DNA from: Anaerolineales bacterium
GTDB lineage: Bacteria > Chloroflexota > Anaerolineae > 4572-78 > J111
Assembly: GCA_020634855.1 (NCBI GenBank)
Contig: JACKAU010000012.1
Coordinates: 186,001-250,000 of the forward strand
Reading direction: 5' to 3'
Length of the DNA stretch: 64,000 nucleotides
Under the pieces are notes generated by a model. The model saw nothing but the letters and a program-made list of their open reading frames with translations. It was not told the DNA's origin and did not search any database. A program made the position numbers and the translations under genes. This document shows, piece by piece, positions 26,373 to 34,608 of the stretch; position 1 is the stretch's first letter, and each line of letters opens with the position of its first letter.

Positions 26373-26380
26373 TGTTACAT
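26360..26380. promoter_or_regulatory. Palindromic operator 1 (ATGTAAC-N7-GTTACAT)
   Basis: Perfect 7 bp arms with a 7-base spacer, centred on the -10 region of the Rrf2 regulator's promoter, 14 bases before its ATG. An identical palindrome precedes the next gene. Autoregulation by the Rrf2 protein is inferred. Confidence 0.8.
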
Positions 26381-26393
26381 ATTTGGAGATAAA

Positions 26394-26825
26394 ATGAGTA
26401 TCAATAGTCGCTTTGCCGTAGCGGTTCATATTCTGGCTTTGCTGGCCTTAGAAGGTAGACCGCTGTCATCAAAATATATAGCCGGTAGCGTTAACACCAA
26501 TCCGGTCGTTATTCGGCGCATTTTAAGTCTGCTCAGCAAAGCGGGTTTTGTCGATACCCAACTTGGCGTTGAAGGCGGCTCAACTCTGGCTCGACCGGCT
26601 GAGACTATTACCTTGCTGGAAGTGTATAACGTTTCCGAACAGGGCCAACTGTTTGCGCTGCACAGTAACCAACCCAATCCATTATGCCCCTGCGGGCGCA
26701 ACATCAAACCCACGTTGCTGACGGTTTTTCAGAAAGCAGAAGCGGCCCTGGAAGGCATTTTGGCTGAAGCCACCATCGCTGATGTCGTGCAGGATATTGA
26801 GGCCCAAGTCCAGAGCCAATTGTAA
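26394..26825 (+). CDS. Rrf2 family transcriptional regulator (YwnA-like)
   Basis: A 143-residue winged-helix regulator. The N-terminal region (about 1-60: RFAVAVHILALLAL, then IAGSVNTNPVVIRRILSLL) is the Rrf2 DNA-binding domain. A dimerisation helix is at the C-terminus. Only two neighbouring cysteines are seen, in NPLCPCGRN (about 96-103), not the three-Cys [Fe-S] cluster pattern of IscR/NsrR, so it is closer to the YwnA type and may sense thiol-reactive stress. RBS GGAG lies before the ATG. The same palindrome lies upstream of this gene and of the NmrA-type oxidoreductase, pointing to a small self-regulated unit. Confidence 0.92.
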   Translation: MSINSRFAVAVHILALLALEGRPLSSKYIAGSVNTNPVVIRRILSLLSKAGFVDTQLGVEGGSTLARPAETITLLEVYNVSEQGQLFALHSNQPNPLCPCGRNIKPTLLTVFQKAEAALEGILAEATIADVVQDIEAQVQSQL

Positions 26826-26850
26826 GGGCTGTCTCTTTTTTTGTTGTTAA

Positions 26851-26871
26851 ATGTAACGAAATTAGTTACAT
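26851..26871. promoter_or_regulatory. Palindromic operator 2 (ATGTAAC-N7-GTTACAT)
   Basis: The same 7-7-7 palindrome as operator 1, in the 83-base gap between the Rrf2 gene and the NmrA-type oxidoreductase, 38 bases before the latter's ATG. It suggests a second, separately controlled promoter. Confidence 0.8.
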
Positions 26872-26908
26872 TTTAGATTGAATTGATTATATTAAAGGAG
26901 AATAAAGA

Positions 26909-27766
26909 ATGAGTCACAAAATTTTAGTTCTGGGTGCTACCGGTAATGTCGGGAGTGCGCTAGTTAAGTTTTTGGTGGAAAAAGGCGAGCAGGTTAAAGC
27001 CGCAACCCGGCACCCCGCCGACTACCCCCCAACGGACAATGTAGAGCCGGTTGCGTTGGATTTTGAACGGCCTGATACCTATGCCTCGGCGCTGGTTGGG
27101 GTCGATCGGGTGTTTGCGATAACCAAAACCGCCGATATCCACGCCGACAAAACGCTTAACCCGCTGATCGACCAAGCCAAAGCCGCAGGCGTAGCCCATA
27201 TTATTTTGATGACGGCGATGGGTGTTGATCAGGCCCCTGAAGATGTGCCTATCCGGCGGGTTGAACTGCATCTAATCAATTCAGGCGTCGATTACACGAT
27301 TTTGCGGCCAAATTGGTTTATGCAAAACTTCAGCCCCGGCTTCTTATTGCCAATGATTCAGCAGGGCGGCACATTTTATCTGGCTGCGGATGATTCGAAA
27401 ACGAGCTTGATCGACGCTCGTGATATTGCGGCTGTTGCAGCGGCGGTGCTGACAGAAGAGGGGCACGCTGGCCAGGAGTACACATTGACGGGCGGGGAGG
27501 CGTTTACCTACAGTGAGGCTGCCGCCATTTTATCAGAAGCGGCCAATCGAGAAATCAATTATGTGGCGATTGATGATGGCGCGTTTCGCGATGCGCTGGC
27601 CTCCGCCGGTTGGGGGCCGGAACAAGTGGGATTTTTCGCGGATCTGTTCTACATTGTCCGTCAGGGGTGGGTGGCTCCGGTTTTGCCAACAGTGACCAAC
27701 ATCTTAGGACGAGAGCCGATTACGTTGCAACAATATGCTTTGGATTACGTCGAGGCGTGGCGGTAA
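26909..27766 (+). CDS. NmrA-type NAD(P)-binding oxidoreductase
   Basis: A 285-residue atypical SDR of the NmrA/QOR2 kind. The nucleotide-binding motif GATGNVGSALVKFL begins at residue 9. AATRHP follows the second strand, suggesting NADP preference, and DARDIAAVAAAVL is near residue 170. There is no YxxxK catalytic pair, as is usual in NmrA-like proteins, which act as redox sensors or quinone reductases. A strong RBS (AAAGGAG) precedes the ATG. It is the presumed target of the adjacent Rrf2 regulator; this pairing resembles ywnA-ywnB of Bacillus. Confidence 0.88.
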   Translation: MSHKILVLGATGNVGSALVKFLVEKGEQVKAATRHPADYPPTDNVEPVALDFERPDTYASALVGVDRVFAITKTADIHADKTLNPLIDQAKAAGVAHIILMTAMGVDQAPEDVPIRRVELHLINSGVDYTILRPNWFMQNFSPGFLLPMIQQGGTFYLAADDSKTSLIDARDIAAVAAAVLTEEGHAGQEYTLTGGEAFTYSEAAAILSEAANREINYVAIDDGAFRDALASAGWGPEQVGFFADLFYIVRQGWVAPVLPTVTNILGREPITLQQYALDYVEAWR

Positions 27767-27790
27767 CGTAGCCCGATACGTCTTCAAAAT

Positions 27791-27830
27791 GGGTGACAAT
27801 CGTGGCCACTATCAGCAGCGATTGTCACCC
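27791..27830. terminator. Bidirectional hairpin between convergent genes
   Basis: Arms GGGTGACAATCG (27791-27802) and CGATTGTCACCC (27819-27830) pair perfectly over 12 bp. The right arm encodes the last residues of the MarR protein (stop at 27812-27814). There is no long T-run; a shared terminator is the simplest reading. Confidence 0.65.
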
Positions 27831-28297
27831 TTGGTTGCATCCGCCTCGGCGATCAAGATTTTGTTAAAAGCGTTGAGCAAGGCTTCGACATCCTCTTCAG
27901 TCAGATGTCGCATAAAATGCTCAACGATACCGCGCAGATAGGTGCGTGTGGCCACCTCCAGCTTGACTTTGCCGACCGAGGTGATAATGGCATACGCCCC
28001 GCGTCGATCCGTAGCGCAGGGCCGGCGCTCGACCAGACCGGCCTCGGCCATACGATCAAGCAGGCGGGTCAAGCCGCTTTGGCTCAGATCGACCGCCTCG
28101 GCCAGGTCTTGCAGCCGCAATTTGTCTGTGTAGTCGTTGTTGAGATGAAACAACACGTAATACCAGGTTAGCGGTATACCCTGTTCAGCTTCCATATCGG
28201 CGGTCAGCGCCGACAGCACCTTGCTGTGTACGCGTAGGAACGTATGCCAGGGTTTTACTTGTTCGTTACAGCGGTTAGGGTCGTCGATACCTAACAT
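27812..28297 (-). CDS. MarR family transcriptional regulator
   Basis: A 161-residue MarR regulator. Helices flank a winged helix at about 55-110: LRLQDLAEAVDLSQSGLTRLLDRM is the recognition region, followed by the wing VERRPCATDRRGAYAIIT. C-terminal dimerisation helices complete the family length. One Cys in the wing (RPCATD) could be redox-relevant but has no clear partner. The gene is 49 bases upstream of a nitroreductase on the same strand, the likely target or operon partner. Confidence 0.92.
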   Translation of the reverse strand: MLGIDDPNRCNEQVKPWHTFLRVHSKVLSALTADMEAEQGIPLTWYYVLFHLNNDYTDKLRLQDLAEAVDLSQSGLTRLLDRMAEAGLVERRPCATDRRGAYAIITSVGKVKLEVATRTYLRGIVEHFMRHLTEEDVEALLNAFNKILIAEADATKGDNRC

Positions 28298-28346
28298 CGT
28301 TGTTTTCCTCTTCTTCTGACGCGCCTTGGTCAGAGTTCTAACGTCT

Positions 28347-28961
28347 TTAAGTCCCGTTGTTCTTTACAAATGAAGCTGGTTTAGCCCAGGTTCCGGTGAA
28401 GATCAGTTCGGACAGCGGTTTTCGTTGGCGAGGCCCTTTTTCGCGCTCCTGCAAATCTTCGGGAAGCTGTTCGATATCCCCATAATACCCTAAAGCGATA
28501 CCGGTTACAACTTCATAATCCTCAGGAATCTGATATGTCTCGCGGATTTTATCGATTTGGATACCGCCCATCTCGTGAACGTGTAAGCCCAATTCCGTGG
28601 CTTGTAGGGTCAGATTGGCCACGGCTAAACCCAGGTCGTGTAACGCCGCGCGGTTAGGCCGATCGTTGCGGGTAAAAGTCTTTTTGACAATGGTGAAGAT
28701 TAAAACCGGCGCATCTTTAGCCCAGCGCTGATTACCTTCATTTAGGCAAGATAGGGCCTGTTCAAACTCAGCCGGATTCTTTTTGGTAGCGATGATGAAG
28801 CGCCACGGCTGTTCGTTCATCGCCGAAGCGGCCCAGCGTGCGGCTTCTAAAACGGCTAAAAGTTTTTCCGGTTCAACCGGCTTGTCCGAAAATGCGCGGG
28901 GACTCCATCGATCTTTTAACAAGGTGTGAATGGGATGGTGGGTTTGAGCTGTTCTTTTCAT
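28347..28961 (-). CDS. Nitroreductase family protein
   Basis: A 204-residue FMN-dependent nitroreductase-type flavoprotein. The N-terminal RWSPRAFSDKPV and AARWAASAMNEQPWRFI give the usual FMN phosphate-binding Arg/Ser and Asn/Gln positions. The central LGLAVANLTLQATELGLHVHEMGGI and the C-terminal GIALGYYGD are also typical. It probably reduces quinones or nitro compounds using NAD(P)H in the cytosol. It lies upstream of the MarR gene on the same strand, so the two are likely co-transcribed. Confidence 0.92.
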   Translation of the reverse strand: MKRTAQTHHPIHTLLKDRWSPRAFSDKPVEPEKLLAVLEAARWAASAMNEQPWRFIIATKKNPAEFEQALSCLNEGNQRWAKDAPVLIFTIVKKTFTRNDRPNRAALHDLGLAVANLTLQATELGLHVHEMGGIQIDKIRETYQIPEDYEVVTGIALGYYGDIEQLPEDLQEREKGPRQRKPLSELIFTGTWAKPASFVKNNGT

Positions 28962-29040
28962 AGTAGAGGTCCTTTCATTAGTAATAAGCGCCAGTCATTT
29001 CCGACTGGAGAATTTTAATTTTTGACCGTCTAATCAAAAG

Positions 29041-29094
29041 ACCGCAACGAAGAAGCGAATGGTTGTGTCAGGAGATACTCCTCTTCGTTGCGGT
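29041..29094. repeat. Hairpin with 13 bp arms
   Basis: ACCGCAACGAAGA (29041-29053) pairs with TCTTCGTTGCGGT (29082-29094). It is upstream of the nitroreductase gene on the minus strand and may be a dispersed repeat or a leader hairpin. Confidence 0.55.
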
Positions 29095-29145
29095 TGTTTA
29101 ATGAAATTCCGGCCAGATTTGACAGGTTGATTGTAATTCGTATAC

Positions 29146-29157
29146 TTGTAATTACAA
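29146..29157. promoter_or_regulatory. Palindrome TTGTAATTACAA, possible operator
   Basis: A perfect 12 bp palindrome in an AT-rich patch about 190 bases upstream of the nitroreductase start, with related TGTACA/TTGTAAT sequences around it. MarR proteins bind such AT-rich palindromes, but the link is inferred. Confidence 0.4.
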
Positions 29158-29238
29158 TATTTGTGTATGCAATTATTGTACATGCAAGTAATTGAGTTGT
29201 CAAATTTTGTGAATTTACAAGCAAGCCAGAAAGGGATG

Positions 29239-29269
29239 AACCTCGGAGATAATTTTCATCTCCGGGGTT
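29239..29269 (+). terminator. Terminator-like hairpin
   Basis: AACCTCGGAGAT pairs with ATCTCCGGGGTT (one G-T pair) around AATTTTC and is followed by TGTTATTGTG. No gene ends just before it on the plus strand, so it may be a relic. Confidence 0.45.
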
Positions 29270-29397
29270 TGTTATTGTGATATCCCCTCTCTATTTTTCG
29301 CCAGTCGATTAAGCTGTAGTAGAATTTATATCGTGGCAGTAACCTAAAGAAGTTTGCTAGCCTTCATGGTTCAATACTGATAATAAAAATCAGGGTT

Positions 29398-29443
29398 TAG
29401 GAGTCAGGAATTAGGTAACGCGCGGCCTAATTCCTGACTCCTA
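29398..29443. repeat. Perfect 18 bp inverted repeat before the PIG-L gene
   Basis: TAGGAGTCAGGAATTAGG (29398-29415) and its exact complement (29426-29443) flank ten bases. It ends about 31 bases before the PIG-L start, so it would form a strong hairpin in that gene's leader. Confidence 0.75.
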
Positions 29444-29474
29444 ATTCCTAATCCCTACTTACAAAGGAGTTTCA

Positions 29475-30227
29475 ATGAAAAACGGTCGATATACCCCCAA
29501 AAAAGCGATGGTCATTGTGGCCCATCCTGATGATATCGAATTTGGTAGTGCCGGAACGGTGGCGCGTTGGGTGAGAGAAGGGGCTGAGGTGGCCTATGTG
29601 CTCTGCACCAGTGGCGATGTCGGCATTGCCGCGAAAGGAATGACTAAAGAGAAGGCGGCTGAGATTCGCGAAGCCGAGCAGATCGCGGCAGCCGAGGTGG
29701 TCGGTGTGAAGGAGGTGGTCTTTTTGCGCGAGCCGGACGGCATGCTGGTCAACACATTGGATCTGCGCAAACGGCTGGTGCGCGAGATTCGCCGTTTCAA
29801 ACCGGAGGTAGTCATAACGATGGATCCGACCGTTGTCTGGTCGCGTGAAGATTACGTCAACCATCCCGATCACCGCGCCGCCGGGATGGCCGCCATCGAT
29901 GCGGTTTTTCCGGCAGCCGGCCAGCCCAATCTCTTTGAGGAACTGGCCGAAGAGGGTCTATCGGCCCATAAAGTTCGCAAATTGTACGCCACCAGTTGGC
30001 ACGACGCCTCCACTTATATTGATATCACCGAAACAATGGATATCAAGCTGGAAGCGCTCAAAAAACATGTCAGCCAGATGGGCGACTGGGATCCGGAGCC
30101 GATGCTGCGTGAGTGGGCCTCTGAGGTGGGGAAGGGCAAGGAAATGCAGTACGCCGAAGCCTTTCGTGTAGTTACATTGCTAACCGACGAAGATTTTGAT
30201 AAAACTGAAGGTCGTGTGGAAGGCTAG
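29475..30227 (+). CDS. PIG-L/LmbE family deacetylase
   Basis: A 250-residue zinc-dependent N-deacetylase of the PIG-L/MshB/BshB family, which removes acetyl groups from GlcNAc-type substrates in thiol, glycolipid or antibiotic pathways. The metal site is seen as H17-P-D19-D20 (AHPDD) and H130-P-D132-H133 (NHPDH). The length matches the family. AAAGGAG precedes the ATG. The stop codon directly abuts the ATG of the channel-like gene, implying coupled expression. The exact substrate is not evident; no bacillithiol or mycothiol partner genes are nearby. Confidence 0.92.
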   Translation: MKNGRYTPKKAMVIVAHPDDIEFGSAGTVARWVREGAEVAYVLCTSGDVGIAAKGMTKEKAAEIREAEQIAAAEVVGVKEVVFLREPDGMLVNTLDLRKRLVREIRRFKPEVVITMDPTVVWSREDYVNHPDHRAAGMAAIDAVFPAAGQPNLFEELAEEGLSAHKVRKLYATSWHDASTYIDITETMDIKLEALKKHVSQMGDWDPEPMLREWASEVGKGKEMQYAEAFRVVTLLTDEDFDKTEGRVEG

Positions 30228-31325
30228 ATGGATTTCATCCTGCGAGTGGTATGTTTTGTTCTGGGCGGGTACGTGGTTATCTGGACATTAACTTCGGCTA
30301 TCCGCACGTTTGTACTGCCGCGCAGTGATAATGTCTTTTTAACACGATTGGTCTTTCAATCGATTTTTCGGGTATTTCAGCTGCGTATTCGCTGGGCTAA
30401 ATCGTATACCGAGCGGGATTGGGTCATGGGATTTTTTTCTCCGGTAGCCCTATTAGTACTGCCGGTTGTCTGGTTGACCTTTATCTCACTCGGTTACATG
30501 CTGATGTTTTGGGCGGTAGGGGAAAGACCCTGGTATGATGCTTATTTGTTAAGTGGGTCATCATTATTGACGTTGGGTTTTGCCTCGGTCGATAATTTGG
30601 CCGAGGTGCTGCTGGCATTTTCTGAAGCGACTATCGGATTGGGGTTGATAGCGGTGTTGATTTCGTACCTGCCCACTATGTTCTCTGCTTTTTCCGAACG
30701 CGAAGCCGCAGTCAGTATGCTGGAAATTTATGCCAGTACACCCCCTTCGGCGACGGAGATGCTCAAACGTATGCACCGTATTCACGGACTAGAATATCTA
30801 ACTGAGATTTGGAAGGATTGGGAGCGCTGGTTTATCGAGCTGGAACAGACCCACACCTCGCTGATTCCGCTGGTTTTTTTTCGCTCGTCCCATGTGGGGC
30901 AGTCGTGGGTGATTACGGCCGGTACGGTTTTGGACGTGGCTGCCCTTCGCGCTTCAACGCTCGACATGCCGCGTGATCCGAAAGCGGAACTCTGTATCCG
31001 GGCAGGCTATCTGGCCCTCCAAAATATTGTGGATTTTTTTCGCATTCCCTTTAACCCCAATCCCCGTTCCACGGATGCGATTAGCGTCACTCGCGCTGAA
31101 TATATGACGCTGTGTCAAGAACTGGTCGAAGCCGGCTTACCTTTGAAGCCGGATCTGGACCAGGCCTGGCGTGATTTCGTCGGCTGGCGAGTGAATTATG
31201 ATCGGGTGCTGTTGGTGTTAGCCGGTTTGACCATGGCCCCTGAAGCCCCCTGGTCCGGCGACCGGGCGCTTCGTATACCTCCCCAACTATTTTTTGCAAA
31301 AGGAAAAGGAGAACGATATGGCTAA
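30228..31325 (+). CDS. Ion-channel-like membrane protein
   Basis: A 365-residue protein with a TM helix at residues 5-25, two more at about 67-95 and 130-150, and a large cytosolic C-terminal part. Between the last two helices, SGSSLLTLGFAS resembles a pore-loop (TLGF, compare TVGYGD in K+ channels) without the full selectivity signature. I infer a two-pore-helix channel-like protein of unknown ion. Its ATG follows the PIG-L stop with no gap, and its end overlaps the next gene by eight bases, so it is in the middle of an operon. Confidence 0.65.
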   Translation: MDFILRVVCFVLGGYVVIWTLTSAIRTFVLPRSDNVFLTRLVFQSIFRVFQLRIRWAKSYTERDWVMGFFSPVALLVLPVVWLTFISLGYMLMFWAVGERPWYDAYLLSGSSLLTLGFASVDNLAEVLLAFSEATIGLGLIAVLISYLPTMFSAFSEREAAVSMLEIYASTPPSATEMLKRMHRIHGLEYLTEIWKDWERWFIELEQTHTSLIPLVFFRSSHVGQSWVITAGTVLDVAALRASTLDMPRDPKAELCIRAGYLALQNIVDFFRIPFNPNPRSTDAISVTRAEYMTLCQELVEAGLPLKPDLDQAWRDFVGWRVNYDRVLLVLAGLTMAPEAPWSGDRALRIPPQLFFAKGKGERYG

Positions 31326-31971
31326 AAAAGAATATTACAGTGATGATATTGTGGTAACGTATGATGTAAAACGCTGCATCCACGCCGCCGAGTGCATCCG
31401 TGGCCTGCCGGCGGTGTTCGATACCAAAAAGCGGCCCTGGATTCAGCCTGATCAAGCTCAGGCGAACGACGTCGCCGAGGTGATTATGCGCTGTCCCAGC
31501 GGCGCTTTGCACTTCGAGCGTCGCGATGGTGGGGGCGATGAGACGATTCCCACTAAAAATACCATCCACATTGACCCGAACGGGGCGTTATACGTGCAAG
31601 GTAACATCGAAATTATGACCTCCGACGGTGACCTGCTGCTGGAGGATACACGCGTCGCTCTATGCCGCTGCGGTGCGTCAGAAAACAAGCCGTTTTGCGA
31701 TAATAATCACCTTCAAATCGGCTTTCAAGCCTCGGGTGAGTTGGGTGAAAATTGGCTTGCCCAGGATGAAATTGAGGATGGCGACAGCAAACTCAAAATC
31801 ACCGTAGCGAAGAATGGCCCCCTGCTGTTGGAGGGTCAGGTAGAAATCTTCAACGCCGACGGCACGTCGAGCTGTACCGGATCGAAAGGGGATTTGTGCC
31901 GCTGCGGTGGATCAAGCAACAAACCGTTTTGTGATAATACCCATAAGCGGATCGGATTTGAGGCAGCGTAA
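31318..31971 (+). CDS. Fer4_19 and double-CDGSH iron-sulfur protein
   Basis: A 217-residue predicted Fe-S protein with three metal sites. The N-terminal divergent ferredoxin-like part (about 12-68) has C20, C26 and C59. Two CDGSH sites follow: C116-x-C118, C127, H131 and C194-x-C196, C205, H209, each in the pattern CRCG-x-S-x-N-K-P-F-C-D-N-x-H. CDGSH proteins hold [2Fe-2S] clusters with a labile His ligand and act in redox sensing or cluster transfer. The ATG at 31318, not the earlier one at 31294, is supported by AAAAGGAG. It overlaps the channel-like gene by eight bases. Confidence 0.93.
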   Translation: MAKKEYYSDDIVVTYDVKRCIHAAECIRGLPAVFDTKKRPWIQPDQAQANDVAEVIMRCPSGALHFERRDGGGDETIPTKNTIHIDPNGALYVQGNIEIMTSDGDLLLEDTRVALCRCGASENKPFCDNNHLQIGFQASGELGENWLAQDEIEDGDSKLKITVAKNGPLLLEGQVEIFNADGTSSCTGSKGDLCRCGGSSNKPFCDNTHKRIGFEAA

Positions 31972-31981
31972 GGAGCCAGGT

Positions 31982-32479
31982 ATGGCAACCGAATCCGGAG
32001 CCATTATCATCAGGCCGTTTTCACCGGAATTTACGGCCAAAGTCGTTGATCTCATTGTGCCGATTCAACGTCAGGAGTTCGGCTTTTCAATCACGGCGGC
32101 GGATCAGCCCGATCTGTTCGAGATCCCGGAGTTTTATCAAAAGAAAAGCGGCAACTTCTGGATTGCTTTGGCTGGGGAGGAGGTTGTCGGGACGATATCG
32201 TTGGTGGATCTCGGCCATCAGCAAGCCGCACTGAGGAAGATGTTTGTCCATAAAACGGTGCGGGGGAACGGAACTGCCAAACGATTATTGGATACTCTGT
32301 TGCAGTGGGCCAGAGTTGAGCATTTGCAGGAGATTTATCTGGGCACCACAGACCGATTTTTGGCCGCGCATCGCTTTTATGAGAAAAATGGATTTGAGGA
32401 GATAACTCCGGCTGAACTGCCGGAAACGTTTTTGTACATGCCGGTTGATACCAAATTTTATCGATATGTAATCCGTTGA
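31982..32479 (+). CDS. GNAT family N-acetyltransferase
   Basis: A 165-residue GCN5-related acetyltransferase. The acetyl-CoA loop is seen as VHKTVRGNGTAKRLL (motif A; the usual R/Q-x-x-G-x-G/A) after a beta strand ALRKMFV, and HRFYEKNGFEEI forms the C-terminal motif. The substrate is unknown. The ATG at 31982 is preferred over an upstream in-frame start because AAGGAG is 7 bases before it. It follows the CDGSH gene by 10 bases, probably in the same operon. Confidence 0.9.
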   Translation: MATESGAIIIRPFSPEFTAKVVDLIVPIQRQEFGFSITAADQPDLFEIPEFYQKKSGNFWIALAGEEVVGTISLVDLGHQQAALRKMFVHKTVRGNGTAKRLLDTLLQWARVEHLQEIYLGTTDRFLAAHRFYEKNGFEEITPAELPETFLYMPVDTKFYRYVIR

Positions 32480-32522
32480 GATGACACGTAAACAATGAGT
32501 AACGGAAAGTTTAAGGAGAGCT

Positions 32523-33476
32523 ATGATGCAAGAGATGATGAATGCGGTTCGAATACACGAATTTGGCGAGCCAGAGGTGCTAATCTACGAAGCAGCGCCC
32601 AAACCTGTGCCGATGGGCGATGAGGTTTTGATTCGAGTTCACGCAGCGGGAATCAACCCCGTCGATTGTAAAACCCGGCGCGGCGAGGGTTTGGCCTGGC
32701 GGTATCCTAATCCTTTCCCGTTGATTTTAGGCTGGGATGTATCGGGCGTGATTGAAGAAATCGGCACCACTGTGACCGATTTCAATATTGGGGATGAGGT
32801 CTACGGCATGGTCAGTTTTCCGGAGATCGGCGCGGCCTACGCCGAATATGTCACCGCTTCTCCCCACGATATCGCTCTCAAACCCGCTTCGGTTGACCAT
32901 GTCCAGGCGGCGGCGTTGCCCCTGGTAGGGCTGACAGCCTGGCAGGCGTTGTTCGATACCGGCGATCTGTCGGCGGGGCAACGGGTGTTGATCCACGCGG
33001 CGGCGGGTGGGGTGGGCCATATCGCCGTGCAGTTAGCCAAATGGAAGGGGTCAACCGTATTGGGAACGGCCTCGCCGCGCAATGAAGCATTCTTGGGCAG
33101 CTTGGGCGTCGATCAGTTTATCAACTATCAAGACGCTGATTTTTTGCAAGATGTGTCGGAGGTGGATGTTGTGCTCGATCCCATTAGCGGGGAGACGCGG
33201 GATCAATCGTGGGTGGTGATAAAGCCGAACGGGATTTTGGTTTCGATCGTCGGTGAACCATCGGCTGAAAAAGCGCTGGAACACGCGGTTCGTGGAGCGC
33301 GGATGCTGGTCAGGCCGAATGCAGCCCAACTCCGTGAGATGGCGCAGTTAGTGGACAATGGACAACTAAGCGTTAAGATTGACCAAGTGTTGCCGTTACA
33401 GCAAGCAGCTCAAGCCCATCGTTTGAGCCAGGCCGGCCATACGCAAGGTAAGTTGGTACTCCAGGTAGTCGGATAG
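32523..33476 (+). CDS. Zinc-independent MDR oxidoreductase (quinone oxidoreductase-like)
   Basis: A 317-residue medium-chain dehydrogenase/reductase. The N-terminal catalytic domain has INPVDCKTRRG and GWDVSGVIEEIG; the Rossmann domain has HAAAGGVGHIAVQLAKW, typical of NADPH:quinone reductases. The structural and catalytic zinc Cys clusters of alcohol dehydrogenases are absent. AAGGAG precedes the ATG at 32523. It is probably an NADPH-dependent reductase of quinones or enals in the cytosol. It follows the GNAT gene on the same strand. Confidence 0.92.
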   Translation: MMQEMMNAVRIHEFGEPEVLIYEAAPKPVPMGDEVLIRVHAAGINPVDCKTRRGEGLAWRYPNPFPLILGWDVSGVIEEIGTTVTDFNIGDEVYGMVSFPEIGAAYAEYVTASPHDIALKPASVDHVQAAALPLVGLTAWQALFDTGDLSAGQRVLIHAAAGGVGHIAVQLAKWKGSTVLGTASPRNEAFLGSLGVDQFINYQDADFLQDVSEVDVVLDPISGETRDQSWVVIKPNGILVSIVGEPSAEKALEHAVRGARMLVRPNAAQLREMAQLVDNGQLSVKIDQVLPLQQAAQAHRLSQAGHTQGKLVLQVVG

Positions 33477-33491
33477 GGTCGAGATACGCTT

Positions 33492-34505
33492 ATGGCGCTT
33501 CGTTTGTTGCAGGTGATTTTTCCCGTCATGCATAAGGATGAAGTTGAGCAGCTACTCCATGAGCAAGAGAGTCTGCAAACGTGGACGGTGGTCTTGGACG
33601 AGGATTTGGCCAGTTCCTCTGTCTTGCTTATGACCGAACAAACTGAAAAAATCACCGACCTCATCAGCGAGCGTTTCCCGAACCAAGAGGAGTTTAGGAT
33701 CGTTCTCTTTCCGGTAGAGGCGACGATTCCGGCCCCGGACCCACAAGAAGATGAAGGACAGAAAACAGCCGAGTCAGGGCAAGAAGGAGAGGCGCAGCCA
33801 CAGTTCGGGCGCGTGAGCCGCGAGGAACTTTACAATGATGTGGCCGATGGGGCCGATCTGTCGATCAATTACATACTGATGGTGGTTCTCTCGACTGTGG
33901 TCGCCGCCATCGGCCTGCTGCGGAATGATGTGGCCGTGATAATTGGAGCAATGGTCATTGCGCCGTTGATCAAACCCAATATGGCGATGGCTCTGGCGGC
34001 GACGCTAGGTGATCTAAAACTGTTAGGTCAAGCGCTGCGAACCAACGGCGTCGGGTTGGTCATTATCGTTATTCTGTCGATCGTGATGGGGCTAATGATT
34101 CCGATTGATCCCGAAGCTGAGCAGATTGTATCGAGGACGGATGTTGGTTTAGAAAATATCGGATTGGCTCTGGCGGCGGGCAGCGCCGGCGCGCTGGCGA
34201 TCACGATGGGCGTTTCGACCGCTTTGATCGGAGTGATGGTGGCTGTCGCTTTGTTGCCGCCGCTGGTCGCCGCCGGATTATTGGCCGGTAAAGGGTTGAG
34301 TTTTCTGGCGTTGAATGCGCTGTTTCTGTTTTTGATCAATACCATCAGCGTAAATTTGACCGGCATCGCCACCTTTTGGTTCAAAGGGATCAGACCCAGG
34401 CAGTGGTGGGAAGCCGAAAAGGCCAAACGCGCCATGCGCATTGCCGTGACTGTTTGGGTTTCGCTGCTGGTGCTGGCCGTGGTTATCGTCTTGTTGCTTA
34501 GATGA
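33492..34505 (+). CDS. DUF389/TIGR00341 family membrane protein
   Basis: A 337-residue protein with a soluble N-terminal part (about 1-120), an acidic linker near 80-105, and six or more TM helices from about 127 to 335. The DUF389 hallmark is the stretch IIGAMVIAPLIKPNMAMALAATLGD (about 153-178). The function is not known. It starts 15 bases after the MDR gene with only a weak RBS. A hairpin at 34561-34581 ends this cluster. Confidence 0.88.
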   Translation: MALRLLQVIFPVMHKDEVEQLLHEQESLQTWTVVLDEDLASSSVLLMTEQTEKITDLISERFPNQEEFRIVLFPVEATIPAPDPQEDEGQKTAESGQEGEAQPQFGRVSREELYNDVADGADLSINYILMVVLSTVVAAIGLLRNDVAVIIGAMVIAPLIKPNMAMALAATLGDLKLLGQALRTNGVGLVIIVILSIVMGLMIPIDPEAEQIVSRTDVGLENIGLALAAGSAGALAITMGVSTALIGVMVAVALLPPLVAAGLLAGKGLSFLALNALFLFLINTISVNLTGIATFWFKGIRPRQWWEAEKAKRAMRIAVTVWVSLLVLAVVIVLLLR

Positions 34506-34560
34506 GTTCCCTGTCAGTAGTAGATTTAGCAATCCATAGCAACCAAAAACAAACATAGTT

Positions 34561-34590
34561 GTTCGTAGTGAGACTACGAACCTTTATTCT
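34561..34590 (+). terminator. Terminator-like hairpin after DUF389 gene
   Basis: GTTCGTAGT and ACTACGAAC form a perfect 9 bp stem with a GAG loop, followed by CTTTATTCT. Likely the end of the 29.5-34.5 kb cluster. Confidence 0.65.
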
Positions 34591-34608
34591 CGGAGGCATG
34601 AGCTAGTT

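Noticed and set aside
29030..29224. 64-aa minus-strand ORF before the nitroreductase gene
   Set aside because: It reads through the 13 bp hairpin and AT-rich spacer, with no RBS.
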